From Nilaparvata lugens (taxonomy: Eukaryota; Arthropoda; Insecta; Hemiptera; Delphacidae): a stretch of 64,000 nt of DNA. Under the pieces are notes generated by a model. It was not told the DNA's origin. It was given only the letters and a program-made list of their open reading frames with translations, and did not search any database. The stretch lies in NCBI RefSeq assembly GCF_014356525.2, contig NC_052508.1, positions 52,138,442 to 52,202,441 on the forward strand, in the 5' to 3' direction. Position numbers and translations under genes: made by a program. Below are positions 1 to 9,498 of the stretch, piece after piece (position 1 is the first letter of the stretch; the number at the start of each line of letters is the position of its first letter).

Positions 1-73
1 TAGGGTTTTCCGCACTTTTCACATGGGTACTTTATCTCCCCTCCAATCATAATGCAGTATTGTCCAGCAGCAA
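1..73 (-). CDS. lola: lola alternative zinc-finger exon U1 (partial)
   Basis: Only the 5' part of this terminal exon is inside the window. The acceptor AG is at 75-74, after an A-T-T-T-T-A-C-A-G tract read on the minus strand. Two bases of a split codon are followed by about 23 residues: a short linker, then I-M-I-G-G-E-I-K-Y-P, then the first cysteine pair C-E-K-C-G-K of finger 1 at the window edge. The last full codon reads Pro where the siblings have Thr. The rest of finger 1, finger 2 and the stop must lie to the left. Assignment rests on acceptor phase and the conserved core. Confidence 0.8.
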
Positions 74-1213
74 CTGTAAAATCGTTCATTTATTTTTAAA
101 AATAAGTCATAAATTGAAATGATATATTAAGAATGTTATAGTTAATTACAATTTTATGTCATTTAAAATGTTGAACTTGCTACTTCCACTTCATTTACTG
201 TATTATTTACAGTCTATCTACTTACTGTCTTCATAATATACCTATTCACTTTAAACTTTACTAAATTGAATTAGCGGGCCACATAAAAATTCCTACAACA
301 TATTATACTAGTAGTCTATTTAATGAGCTATAATTGATACATAATTTGCTTTCTTCTCCTGAAATAATATTCCGGTTATATTTAAGAGAGAAAGAAAATG
401 TTTTGGTCTACTTTAAATCCAGTAATTTTTCTGTGTGTGTGAGTGAAATGCATGAAAAGACATATTCCAATTAATAGAATTTTCAAATTTATTCGAGAAC
501 ATCAAATTAATGCTAGGCCTACTCTTAATAATTCATGAATTTGAGGAGTAGAGGAAAATAAAAAAACTGAAAACAGCTTCATACCATAGAAGAAACATGC
601 TATAGGTTCATTGATATTTTAGAATGAGTTGAAAATCCAATGAGTAGTAACAGATTTATTGGTCAGCAAGATTCAATTTTTGCTTATTAATAATATCAAA
701 GGAGATCCATAGCCTAGGTGTCAAAATTAAAAAATGCTTACCATATAAACTATGAAGTATAAACTGATGGATTAAATTGTACCTTTCAAAGCATATCGAC
801 TGAATTGCCACACCAATTCACAGAAAACGGATTTGAAAAAAAAATATTTGATTATATATTTGAAAGAAATCCTCATCATATAAAAATGTAAATTTCATTG
901 AGTCTTACTCATGATTATTACAATTTTCAAACTATAGTTTCATAATTACATCCATTTTCAGCCATCAGTTGAAGTCAATAAGCGTATTATTAGACTTTTC
1001 AAAATTGATGAAAATAATTACAAAATATAAGAGGAAAGACATGATTTCTATTTTCCAAAAAGCAACATGAGGAAGTAATTCACATGAGATGAGAAAATCT
1101 TGACATGATAATCATTCACAATATTATTATATAATTTTGAGGAAGACACCACAGGTTACAACCCATCACGTTTTTTATTATAATTTAAAAAACAATAATG
1201 AGATGAAACGAAT
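74..1213. other. inter-exon sequence U1-U2
   Basis: AT-rich, no coding signal on either strand. A minus-strand AATAAA at 1179-1174 lies about 35 bases past the U2 stop and is a plausible poly(A) signal. Around 797-830 a C-A-C-A-C-C-A-A-T-T stretch resembles blocks found upstream of U2, U4 and U6. Confidence 0.5.
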
Positions 1214-1473
1214 TCAAATGAATTTCTGATTTAATGAGTTGATCGATCCTGGGGGAAGAGTAAAATTCAAGTGTTTGACAGCCACATGAGCTTTGAGGTC
1301 GCCCTTTCGCCGTGATCTATAAGGACAGTGGGGACAAGCGAATCTCGGTTCCAATCCACAATCATTCTTCATATGGCTCTTCATATCGCCTTTCAGTTTG
1401 TAGGTTTTGCCGCATTTTTCACATGGATACCTCATCTCCTCTCCAGTCACCATGGAGAATTGTTCATCAAAAA
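1214..1473 (-). CDS. lola: lola alternative zinc-finger exon U2
   Basis: Complete terminal exon: acceptor AG at 1475-1474 (G-T-T-T-T-A-C-A-G), two bases of a split codon, then 85 codons and a stop. The linker F-D-E-Q-F-S-M-V-T-G-E-E is followed by finger 1 (C-E-K-C ... H-M-K-N-D-C, a CCHC finger, ligands near residues 18, 21, 34, 39) and finger 2 (C-P-H-C ... H-V-A-V-K-H, ligands 47, 50, 63, 68). A short L-P-P-G-S-I tail ends it. The in-frame ATG within the linker need not be a start, because the reading frame is open back to the acceptor. Predicted role: DNA-binding end of one Lola isoform in the nucleus. Confidence 0.93.
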
Positions 1474-3318
1474 CTGTAAAACAAGCATTTATTCATATCA
1501 ATTACAAGAACTTTATATTTAATTTCGTTTGTATATATTGAAAGAATTTTATTCTAAAAACCTATCACCCAAAAAATATCACATTCTTGTGTTCATTACA
1601 GAGAAGCATAACAACTGAATTATACATTAACATATCAACTAAATAGAGTAGCCCATATCAACTAAATCATCACACCAAGTTGCAGAAGACAAAAGAAGTT
1701 GAATTAGAATTTGGAATTATGCAAGAAAGAAATACACTGCATCTAAAATGTTAAATTTTATTAGCAATAGATACAGTGGTGACAAAAACAATATTGTTCA
1801 TCCGTCTGGCTAAACATCATATTATGACTATTATCAATACCAGAAAAATAATGATTTTATCCATCATGAATTAATGAGTGTAAATCTGTTGTAGTTTCGA
1901 CACTGTGTTCAGCAGAAAATATTTGAAAAGACTCAAATTATGATTGAGATAATGGCCCATATGAATAAAACCAGAGCAAATGCTCATGAGCAAGAGCATG
2001 GAGCATAAGGTTTTGCTCATGAGCAAAAGGTAGAAGCAAAAGCATTTCGTCATTTTTATATGAATAAGCTTTACCTTATACTCTTACCTTATGCTCCTGA
2101 ACTCTGGAGCAAATGCTCACGTATTTTAAAGATTTTTCATCAGCTGATTCGCTTTTGTCGCCTTACTTTGTTTTTATAGCTAACGGAAGCGCTAAATATG
2201 CAAGTAGGGTGCACCGCTTGTGTTTGCGTCGTCTGCTCTGTTTTCTATTTATGAATAGAGTTTTAGGTTAGTTGAGTTTAGAATTTTGATGTAATAGCGT
2301 GAAAAAATGTCATCTCTATAATAATCTTCAGCATATTCTTATAATATCAATAGCTTCTTATAATCGTCTACACTCTCATCTTCTTAAATGCCTATTTCCT
2401 ATTTTGTGATGGCTATCTTTATAACAGGTATCTTTTGTATTTATTCTTTTGTAGGGATAATGGTGATATATATCATGGTTGAATCTAAAAAAAGTTTTAT
2501 AGTTCTCAACTATTGGTTGTGATCGTATCTGATATAGTTTCCTCTTCCTCATACGGATTAGTTGAACCATTTTACTATGAGCAAAAGGTGATAAGCTGCT
2601 CTAGACTAGACTCACCTTTTCCTGAAGCATTTGCTTCAAAAGTTGAGCAAATGCTCTAGTTTAATCATATAATTTTGAGCAAAAGCTTTTACTTTTGAGC
2701 AAATGCTCAAACTATTTTTTTGATGAGCATGAGCAAAAGGTTTTGCTCACGTTTATTCATAGAAAATGAAGCAAATGCTCCATATTTTAGAAGTATAAGT
2801 AAATGCTCAACTTTATTCATATGGCCCATTTATGTGGAATGCATTCCACTTCATAGGAGGAGCTTCATCAACAAATACTCAATATTCCTACTGAATCGAA
2901 AGACCAGATATTGTACAACCACATCTTCAAATATTGTTATGACAAAGTGTTTCGTTATGGAAAATAGCATCAATCCTATTGAAAAGAATTTTCATTGTTG
3001 AAAATAATGGACAAAGTTGAAAGTGAAGAAATCATTACTCAAATTTCAAGTGAGGTAAGAATAATTCAAGCATAGATTGATTTATAGATAAATGCATATC
3101 GAACTTGAAATAGTGACACTAATCTTATTACATTTTTTACGAAATTTAACTTTTCAGTATAGGAACATCAAAATTTTATATAGGCTGAGCTGGAACATGC
3201 TGGAAGACATGCAATAGAAATTATTAACTTGATGATAAGACAAAATTGGTTCAAGTGGAGCAAGCATTTTTCGAATTAATAAAACAATTGGAGAATTTTA
3301 AATTGAAATGTTTGGAAG
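1474..3318. other. inter-exon sequence U2-U3
   Basis: Non-coding. Holds the inverted-repeat element at 1952-2828 (listed separately). A stretch near 1660-1800 (C-A-C-A-C-C-A-A-G-T-T-G-C-A-G, then A-A-A-T-A-C-A-C-T-G-C-A-T and A-C-A-A-A-A-A-C-A-A-T) matches intron blocks beside U4 and U6. Confidence 0.5.
1952..2828. mobile_element. 877-bp inverted-repeat element with GAGCAAATGCTC arrays
   Basis: The ends are imperfect inverted repeats (ATGGCCCATATGAATAAA at the left; its complement with one mismatch at the right). About 150 bp of each end is crowded with short GAGCAAAAG and GAGCAAATGCTC words, the latter palindromic. The middle has no credible gene. This looks like a non-autonomous DNA transposon whose subterminal words would be transposase-binding sites; the superfamily is not clear and no target-site duplication was identified. 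Confidence 0.65.
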
Positions 3319-3980
3319 CTACATGTGATTTGGGGTCACTACTTCGCCACGACATATGACAGTGGGGGCAAGCAAAACTTGCCTGTGATCTATGACAGTG
3401 GGGGCAAGAGAATCTTGCCTGTGATCTATGACAGTGGGGGCAAGCGAATTTTGCCTGTGATCTATGACAGTGGAATCTTGCCTGTGATCTATGACAGTGG
3501 GGGCAAGCGAATTTTGCCTGTGATCTATGACAGTGGAATCTTGCCTGTGATCTATGACAGTGGGGGCAAGCGAATCTTGCCTGTGATCTATGACAGTGGG
3601 GGGAAGCGAATCTTGCCTGTGATCTATGACAGTGGGGGCAAGCGAATCTTGGCCGTGATCTATGACAGTGGGGGCAAGCGAATCTTGCCTGTGATCTATG
3701 ACAGTGGGGGCAAGCGAATCTTGCCGTGATCTATGACAGTGGGGGCAAGTGAATCTTGGCCATGATCTATGACAGTGGGGGCAAGTGAATCTTGGCCGTG
3801 ATCTATGACAGTGGGGGCAAGCAAATCTTGCCCGTGATCTATGACAGTGGGGGCAAGCGAATCTTGATTCCAATCCACAATTTTTCAAGTGTTTCTGTTT
3901 GTAGGTTTTGCCACATTTTTCACATGGATACCTGATCTCCCTTCCATTTATTACCATCATGTGGAATTCTTCAGCACTAT
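3319..3980 (-). pseudogene. lola: lola exon U3, finger 2 expanded into a minisatellite
   Basis: Begins like its neighbours: acceptor AG at 3982-3981, split codon, S-A-E-E-F-H-M-M-V-I-N-G-R-E-I-R-Y-P-C-E-K-C-G-K-T-Y. Finger 1 is then shortened (C-x2-C-x7-H-x3-C in place of x12), so it should not fold normally. The first half of finger 2 (R-F-A-C-P-H-C-H-R-S) is repeated about 15 times by a mostly 36-bp satellite. After four in-frame copies a 35-bp unit shifts the frame; the remaining copies read D-S-L-A-P-T-V-I-D-H-R-Q and stay open to the stop at 3319. The original second half of finger 2 survives out of frame near 3310-3370, ending H-V-A-S-K-H. It may be transcribed but is probably not a working finger exon. 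Confidence 0.75.
3350..3865. repeat. 36-bp minisatellite, about 15 copies
   Basis: Tandem unit containing ATCTATGACAGTGGGGGCAAG. Spacing between copies is 36 bp except two of 27 bp (near 3463-3490 and 3526-3553) and one of 35 bp (near 3697-3732). Units differ at only a few bases, which points to recent unequal exchange. It lies wholly inside exon U3 and was born from that exon's own finger 2 codons. Confidence 0.95.
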
Positions 3981-4357
3981 CTGTGGAATCGTTAATTTGC
4001 TCATTTATTATTATAAATATATGAATTATAAAATGAAATAAATGTAATAATTTTTCATAACTTGTATCAAAACTCAAAGATATGAGAGGTATATTTCTGT
4101 TAGAAGTAGTTGAAGAATTTTTGGCAAAATTGGAAATTTTCAGTTTTCATGTGTGTGTAATATATAATATATACTACATAACTAAATGGAAATAAAAAAT
4201 AAAGTCTACAAATAAAGCCCATAGGTTACATGATAAAATATCAAATTTATTTATAATCTTATAACAAATTGAATATTGATAGTGGTAGGCTATAATTTAG
4301 TCATTTTGCCTGGTAAAAATTCACGTCTCAACCATAGGTTGGAAAGAATCAGTAGGA
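3981..4357. other. inter-exon sequence U3-U4
   Basis: AT-rich, no gene seen. A minus-strand AATAAA at 4252-4247 is about 105 bases past the U4 stop. Confidence 0.5.
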
Positions 4358-4590
4358 TCATGAGGGAAAGGAGAAATTTGAATGTCTGACTGCAATATGT
4401 AATTTGAGGTGACTTTTCCGTTTTGCTCTGTAAGTACAGTTAGGACAAGAGAATCTCGGTTCCATGCCACATTCTACTCTCAAGTGCCTCATCATGACTC
4501 TCTTCTCTTTGTAGGTTTTGCCGCACCTTTCACATGGATAACGAATCTCCTCTCCAATCAGCATCAAGTCTTGCTCTTGCTCATCAACAA
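4358..4590 (-). CDS. lola: lola alternative zinc-finger exon U4
   Basis: Acceptor AG at 4592-4591 (A-T-T-T-C-A-C-A-G), split codon, then V-D-E-Q-E-Q-D-L-M-L-I-G-E-E and the finger pair. Finger 1 is C-E-R-C ... H-L-R-V-E-C; finger 2 is C-P-N-C-T-Y-R-A-K-R-K ... H-I-A-V-R-H; the tail is S-N-F-S-F-P-S. It is the closest relative of U6: linker, G-M-E-P junction and S-H-L-K core are shared, and so is intron sequence upstream, so the pair arose by duplication of exon plus flank. All eight zinc ligands are present. Confidence 0.93.
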
Positions 4591-5230
4591 CTGTGAAATA
4601 ATTTATTCACACACATAAATTACTGGTACTTTGTATTACATTCCAAGAAAAATTCAAAATTGGGAATCAATAAAAGATATAAACTAATAAAATCTAGTTA
4701 TGATAATGTATTTTTTGTACTACTGATTAATAATACATCAAATTCGCCAAAACAGAAAACAATAAAAAATAAATTATTTGGAAGATTCTAGAAGAAATAA
4801 ACGGTACATTGAATAACGATTTTTATTCAGTATTGTCAAAAACAATGGTTCTATTCATGTGATCATATTATGTATTATTAGGTGCCGATTATTATTGACA
4901 AGAATATACTATATTATAACAAAATACTAATAATTGATGAATTAATTTCAAAAATAAATCATCATTATTTCCATAGAAGATACTAATGACTTACAACTAA
5001 TAGTTCAAATATGATTTTTTTCAAATTAAATTGAAATACACTCGAGTTCAGTATTGCATATAATTGACTTTCTCAACAAAATTATAATAGTTTCATTAGC
5101 GTATGTAGGATGTCATTCCAAGGACAGATAATGCTTCGTGGATGGCATGAGTTTACTCAAAATAGGATGATATATTTATGATATTCCATTGTAGTAGAAG
5201 TGCTGATTTGTATTAATAAGCTAACTGAAC
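4591..5230. other. inter-exon sequence U4-U5 with conserved intron block
   Basis: 4681-4762 (T-A-C-T-A-C-T-G-A-T-T-A-A-T-A, then A-T-T-C-G-C-C-A-A-A-A-C-A-G-A-A-A-A-C) aligns with 6231-6326 in the intron upstream of U6. The core word lies about 130 bases upstream of the U4 acceptor. No gene seen. Confidence 0.5.
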
Positions 5231-5451
5231 TCAGCGAAGGGTGAAATTCAAATGTCTCACAGCTACATGTGATTTGAGGTCAGCCTTCCGTCTCGTTCTG
5301 TAAGCGCAGTGGGGACACGGGAACCTCGGCTCCAATCCACACTCTTTCATGTGCCGCCTCATCTCCGATCTATTTTTGTAGGTTTTGTCACACCGTTCAC
5401 AGGGGTACCTTATCTCCTGTCCAATCACTACGAAGTCTTGTCCATCAGTAA
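5231..5451 (-). CDS. lola: lola alternative zinc-finger exon U5
   Basis: Acceptor AG at 5453-5452 (G-A-T-T-T-T-A-C-A-G), split codon, linker T-D-G-Q-D-F-V-V-I-G-Q-E, then finger 1 C-E-R-C-D-K-T-Y ... H-M-K-E-C with the shorter H-x3-C ending, and finger 2 C-P-H-C-A-Y-R-T-R-R-K-A-D ... H-V-A-V-R-H. It stops six residues after the last His. Finger 2 resembles that of U2 (N-F-T-L tail in both), suggesting shared ancestry. Confidence 0.93.
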
Positions 5452-5889
5452 CTGTAAAATCATTTCTGTTCATTATTTCATTTTGTCATTTCATTTATGT
5501 CATGCATAAAATAATAATGATACAGGTCCCACACAAACCTAGTCAACATAAACACAAACACATGGACATAATCATATACATATTCACATGACATTAGGTT
5601 CCAATATTACAGTAGGTAGTTGGATGTGTAAAGTAAGAATATAATAGTAGTTGATAATTAATTTACAAGTTCACCAATGTCATAGAAACTATCTCTGTCA
5701 GCGAGAAATTCAATTTCCTCCCAAATGGGTTTCCAGAACTTCACTTGAAAGGGCACACATCTTCTTGAACATGTGTTGTGGACTAGATTTAAAGATAGAA
5801 GTACACTTTTAATTTAATTTTCAAGTATGTTTTAATAGAAATTAATATACACTGCATATTATCTTTCAATCATAAGCTAAAAAGCTAGG
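5452..5889. other. inter-exon sequence U5-U6
   Basis: No gene or clear repeat seen. ATTAAA on the minus strand near 5816-5811 could serve U6 as a weak poly(A) signal. Confidence 0.4.
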
Positions 5890-6122
5890 TTATGAGGGTA
5901 AGGAGAAATCAGAGTGTTTGATTGCCACATGTACTTTGAGGTGGCTTTTCCGCTTAGCTCTGTAATCACAGTAAGAACAAATAAATGTCGGTTCCATTCC
6001 ACATTCTACTTTCAAGTGCCTCTTCAAGTCACCTTTATATTTGTAGGTTTTGCCACATCTTCCACATGGATACCGAATCTCCTCTCCAATCAGCATCAAG
6101 TCTTCGTCTTGCTCATTAAAAA
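5890..6122 (-). CDS. lola: lola alternative zinc-finger exon U6
   Basis: Acceptor AG at 6124-6123 (T-A-T-T-T-T-A-C-A-G), split codon, linker F-N-E-Q-D-E-D-L-M-L-I-G-E-E. Finger 1 is C-G-R-C-G-K-T-Y ... H-L-K-V-E-C; finger 2 is C-S-Y-C-D-Y-R-A-K-R-K ... H-V-A-I-K-H; tail S-D-F-S-L-P-S. Same length as U4 (77 codons including stop). The changes between the two fall mainly in the helix positions of finger 1 (K-E-K-R-V-M-M against K-Y-K-G-D-L-K), where DNA-contact residues sit. Confidence 0.93.
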
Positions 6123-6762
6123 CTGTAAAATAATTTATAAATCATACAAAAAATTACAGAAACTTCTGAGGAAAGTAAAAAATTGAGTAGAAGTATATCA
6201 AGGTTACGGAGCATAGTCATCAAAATGAAATAATAAACTGACAGGATCTAGTTTTTCTTAGTAAATAAATAACTACTGAATGAGTACGGTACCATACACC
6301 AAACTGGCAAAAACAGAAAACAAACGAAAATGAGTGATTTGGAAGTTTTATAGAAGGAATACACTGCATTAAATTGAAGTTTTTTATTGTGAATACTGTC
6401 GAAAACAATGGCTTTATTCTTGTGGCCAAAAGACAAGTAAATGTATCTATTAAGAGGTACCCATCAACTTATATTTTCATAAAATATATCAATAATGGAA
6501 AAATAAGAGTAGCAATGCACCATATTTGCATTTCCCAAATTGAATCTAATATTAAATTCAAGTCCAAGTATTATGGAATGATTATTTTCAACAAAATTAT
6601 AATTATTGTTGTCTTCCACAATGTATAATTGTGTCCGTAATATGCGCATTTGAAAATAGGTCTACATAACGAAAATCAGAGTAGATAAACATTCAATTAT
6701 TTTTGCTGAGAAACAACAGATCTCGTAACCCCATTGAACACGAACATTTATGTCTAGATGGA
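6123..6762. other. inter-exon sequence U6-U7 with conserved intron block
   Basis: 6231-6326 matches the U4 upstream block; the word C-T-A-C-T-G-A-A-T-G-A-G-T-A-C sits at 6273-6287, about 150 bases upstream of the U6 acceptor. 6385-6424 (A-A-T-A-C-T-G-T-C-G-A-A-A-A-C-A-A-T-G-G) matches 4827-4855. No gene. Confidence 0.5.
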
Positions 6763-7001
6763 TTAGTTGTTGGAACGAGAAGAGAAAATAATATGAGAGT
6801 GTCTGACACCCATGTGTGTTTTGAGGTGACCCTTCCGTTTCGATCTGTAGTTGCAGTGGGGACAACAGAATTTCGGCTCCACTCCACATTCATCTCTTAT
6901 GTGTCTTTGCAAATTGCTTTTCATATTGTACGTTCTGCCGCATCTATTGCACGGGTACCTGATCTCTTCTGCAGTCATTAAGAAGCCTTGTCCATCAACA
7001 T
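6763..7001 (-). CDS. lola: lola alternative zinc-finger exon U7
   Basis: Acceptor AG at 7003-7002 (T-G-T-T-T-T-A-C-A-G), split codon, linker V-D-G-Q-G-F-L-M-T-A-E-E. Finger 1 is C-N-R-C-G-R-T-Y-N-M-K-S-N-L-Q-R-H-I-R-D-E-C; finger 2 is C-P-H-C-N-Y-R-S-K-R-K-G-H ... H-M-G-V-R-H. The tail S-H-I-I-F-S-S-R-S-N-N is longer than most. It belongs with U8 and U9 (N-R-C-G, L-Q-R-H, R-D-E-C-G-V). Confidence 0.93.
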
Positions 7002-7888
7002 CTGTAAAACAGTTTATTAAATCATTCACTCATACAGAAAATCACAGGAGCTCTTGTCCATCAACGTATTAACATGATAGTTTGTTCAAATGAGTGAAGA
7101 TTATGATTTCTTGATCTATTTCAAATCACGAACTTTAACATGTCGATATGGAAGAATTGTGTGAAAGAAAGTATATTTGAAAAAATCTTATAAGAAGTAC
7201 ACAGCGTTTTGAATATATATATTTTTTGTTAAAATACTACAGTTCATCCATCTCTCTACGCCAAGAAGGGTATTATTATTATTGGAAATGTCACTGTTGA
7301 ATACCAATAGACAAACAAGAGAGAAAGCATTATTTATATTATTGAGAACTGAGTTTTTATTTTGTATCATTGACTGAGCACTATAAACACTAATTTTCTA
7401 TATTTATTTATTATTATTGGAATTTTCAAGGTTGAACCAATGAACAAACAAAAGAAACGAGATAACTCTGTATTTTCAAAAATAAACAGGAAATAAACTC
7501 AAAGATAGGAAGACAGCTTGAAATTTTCTCAACTATAAGTAATCCAAGTAAAGACCCAATTTTCTGAGTTGACATACTGTACCATGAAGGGAAGATGAAA
7601 TTTAAGTTTGAATCTCATACGTATAATATTTCAAGATAGGCTACACTGGATGTATTAAAAAAAGCATACGATAAAAAAGCATATGATAAAAAAACATGGA
7701 ATGAAAACAAAAGCATTCGAATTTTTATGGTTCATACTTTATACTGTACCAATAAACAAATAATAGAAATGCATCATTTCTCGTATCTTTCTAGTTAGAA
7801 CATAAAAAGTAAATCAATCTGGTAGACTAAATTGGCATAAATAGAATAGGAGAAAACCGCATAGAGCCCTAATTTGCTAGAACTAGTC
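7002..7888. other. inter-exon sequence U7-U8
   Basis: Carries several copies of an intron motif (T-T-A-T-T-A-T-T-G-G-A-A, G-G-T-T-G-A-A-T-A-C-C-A-A-T, A-C-A-A-A-C-A-A) near 7268-7325, 7411-7470 and 7725-7760. A block at 7540-7600 (C-C-C-A-A-T-T-T-T-C-T-G-A-G-T-T-G-A-C) is repeated at 10090-10140. No gene. Confidence 0.45.
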
Positions 7889-8124
7889 TCAGTTGTTAGA
7901 GTATGACGTGATAATATTCGAGTGTTTGATGCCTATATGGATTTTAAGGTCGCTCCTCCGCTTTGATCTGTGAGGGCAGTGAGGGCACGAGAATTTCGGT
8001 TCTACCCCACATTCATCCCGCAAGTGCCTTTGTAAATTGCTTTTCAAATTGTAGGTTTTGCCGCATCTGTTGCATGGGTACCTGATCTCCTCTCCAGTCA
8101 CCATCAAGTCTTCTCCATCAAAAT
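7889..8124 (-). CDS. lola: lola alternative zinc-finger exon U8
   Basis: Acceptor AG at 8126-8125 (T-A-T-T-T-C-A-C-A-G), split codon, F-D-G-E-D-L-M-V-T-G-E-E. Finger 1 is C-N-R-C-G-K-T-Y-N-L-K-S-N-L-Q-R-H-L-R-D-E-C; finger 2 is C-P-H-C-P-H-R-S-K-R-R-S-D ... H-I-G-I-K-H; tail S-N-I-I-T-S-Y-S-N-N. Finger 1 differs from that of U7 at only three positions, so the two isoforms may recognise overlapping DNA sites while finger 2 sets them apart. Confidence 0.93.
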
Positions 8125-8261
8125 CTGTGAAATAGGTTTATTCACTTGTAGAACAAATTTTAGAACATGTCAAAAGCTTCTTAAACATCAAATAGAACAG
8201 AAAGAATTTTATTCACCATACTAGAAGAGTTTCTACATTGTGAAATGGAATGAAAGTCATA

Positions 8262-8605
8262 CAGTAAAACCCCGATTATCCAGCTTATCGGTCAATTCGA
8301 CCATGCATCAGGATCGATAAGCAGAGGGCTAGTCACCTAGTCAGTCCAAGGCGCCATCTCCTCATAGGCTAGTCTAACAAATTCAGTCTATCAAATTTTA
8401 ATAATTTTTTTTTAATTTTCCGGTTAAAAATTCCGTTCAGTTTGACATTTGTGTATAATTGAATAGAGTATGATAATATTATTATCAGTGCAAAAATGTT
8501 TTTATGTGAATAAACAAGTACATCCGATAATCGGACCTTTATAATACTATTTTGGCTGAAGCCTCGACCCCTTAGGGGACGGATTAACGAGGTTATACCG
8601 TACAG
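8262..8605. mobile_element. pogo/Tigger-like MITE remnant
   Basis: The left end CAGTAAAACCCCGATTATCC and the right end GGATTAACGAGGTTATACCG are inverted and resemble Tigger/pogo termini; a TA flanks the left end. The interior (A-T-C-C-G-A-T-A-A-T-C-G-G and similar) has no transposase. The right terminus is imperfect, so its exact end is uncertain. Confidence 0.55.
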
Positions 8606-8839
8606 TAAATGAGCTAATGAGTTGTAGTTTCCTTACCTGAGTATAGCTACTGAATTAATACATGCGAGTTGATGGAAAATAGAAAATAAATCAATAAATA
8701 AATAAGACGACGGGTTTTTATCCAATCCAAATAACTGGAACTCTTACATTATTTATTACATTTTATTGTAATTTTTGTTTTTACATATTATTGTCATTTT
8801 TGTTTCTATTTCTTTCTTAACTCTGTATATTTTATATTG

Positions 8840-8940
8840 TAGCCCTATTTATTTTCTGCTAGCGACGTGGTTGAGTGGACATTACTGTCCAAACTTCGCC
8901 ACGTCTTCAAATAAAATAGTTATTCTATTCTATTCAAACT
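8840..8940. repeat. possible 3' tail of a non-LTR element
   Basis: A G-A-C-G-T-G-G-T-T-G-A-G-T-G-G ... C-T-T-C-G-C-C-A-C-G-T hairpin is followed by A-A-A-T-A-A-A-A-T-A and a short T-A-T-T-C tandem repeat. This arrangement resembles tails of insect LINE/SINE copies; identification is tentative. Confidence 0.3.
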
Positions 8941-9283
8941 ATGATCTTCCAAATGATTGTCGGTGTAGAAGCAGTGAAATAGTGTGAAAATAAGAAAACT
9001 CAGAAATATTCTTAGAAGAAATACACAGCATTTTGAAAATGTAGTATTTATTGCAGTTTGTACTTTTTTATTATTGCAATTGTCAAGGTTGAATACAGAT
9101 ACATTAGTACGGAAGAAACATTTAATTATCGAGAGTAATAGCCTATTGTAGTCCTGTGATAATTATGTGTATTTTCAAAAACATAATAAAATAACAGAGT
9201 ATACAAAAATGTTATTATTATTGCTGAGTTATTGAGTTCTCGCAGAACACGAACATTTTTGTTTGGAAAAATTGATTGTTGGA

Positions 9284-9498
9284 TCATGGGAGAAAAATGT
9301 TGGAGTGTCTGACGCCTATATGTGCTTTGAGGTCGCTTTTGCGCTTCGATCTGTGGTTGCAAAGATGGCAAGAGAACCTGGGCGCCACTCCACACTCATC
9401 TCTCAAGTGCCTTTGTAAATCTCTTTTCAATTTGTAAGTTTTGCCACATCTGTTGCACGGGTGCCTCATTCTTTCACCGGTCACTTGTCCATTATTAT
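9284..9498 (-). CDS. lola: lola alternative zinc-finger exon U9
   Basis: Acceptor AG at 9500-9499 (C-T-A-T-T-T-T-A-C-A-G), split codon, the short linker N-N-G-Q-V-T-G-E-R-M-R-H-P. Finger 1 is C-N-R-C-G-K-T-Y-K-L-K-R-D-L-Q-R-H-L-R-D-E-C; finger 2 is C-H-L-C-N-H-R-S-K-R-K-S-D ... H-I-G-V-R-H; tail S-N-I-F-L-P. It lacks about seven linker residues present in U8. The core Tyr before the first Cys is His here. Confidence 0.92.

Larger units (their letters stand above)
8125..9283. other. inter-exon sequence U8-U9
   Basis: Contains a pogo/Tigger-like remnant (8262-8605) and a retroelement-like tail (8840-8940), listed separately. 8610-8690 holds the conserved block (C-T-A-C-T-G-A-A-T-T-A-A-T-A-C at 8647-8661). 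Its distance to the U8 acceptor is 523 bases, or about 180 if the inserted remnant is removed. Confidence 0.5.

Noticed and set aside
2720..3001. 93-codon plus-strand open frame
   Set aside because: Half of it is the end of the inverted-repeat element at 1952-2828; no domain or splice context.
3325..3729. 134-codon plus-strand open frame of I-L-P-V-I-Y-D-S-G-G-K repeats
   Set aside because: Antisense shadow of the minisatellite; 36-bp units keep several frames open.
3350..3865. CRISPR-like array (about 36-bp repeats)
   Set aside because: The repeats are directly adjacent with no unique spacers, are coding in origin and lie inside an insect exon. It is a minisatellite.
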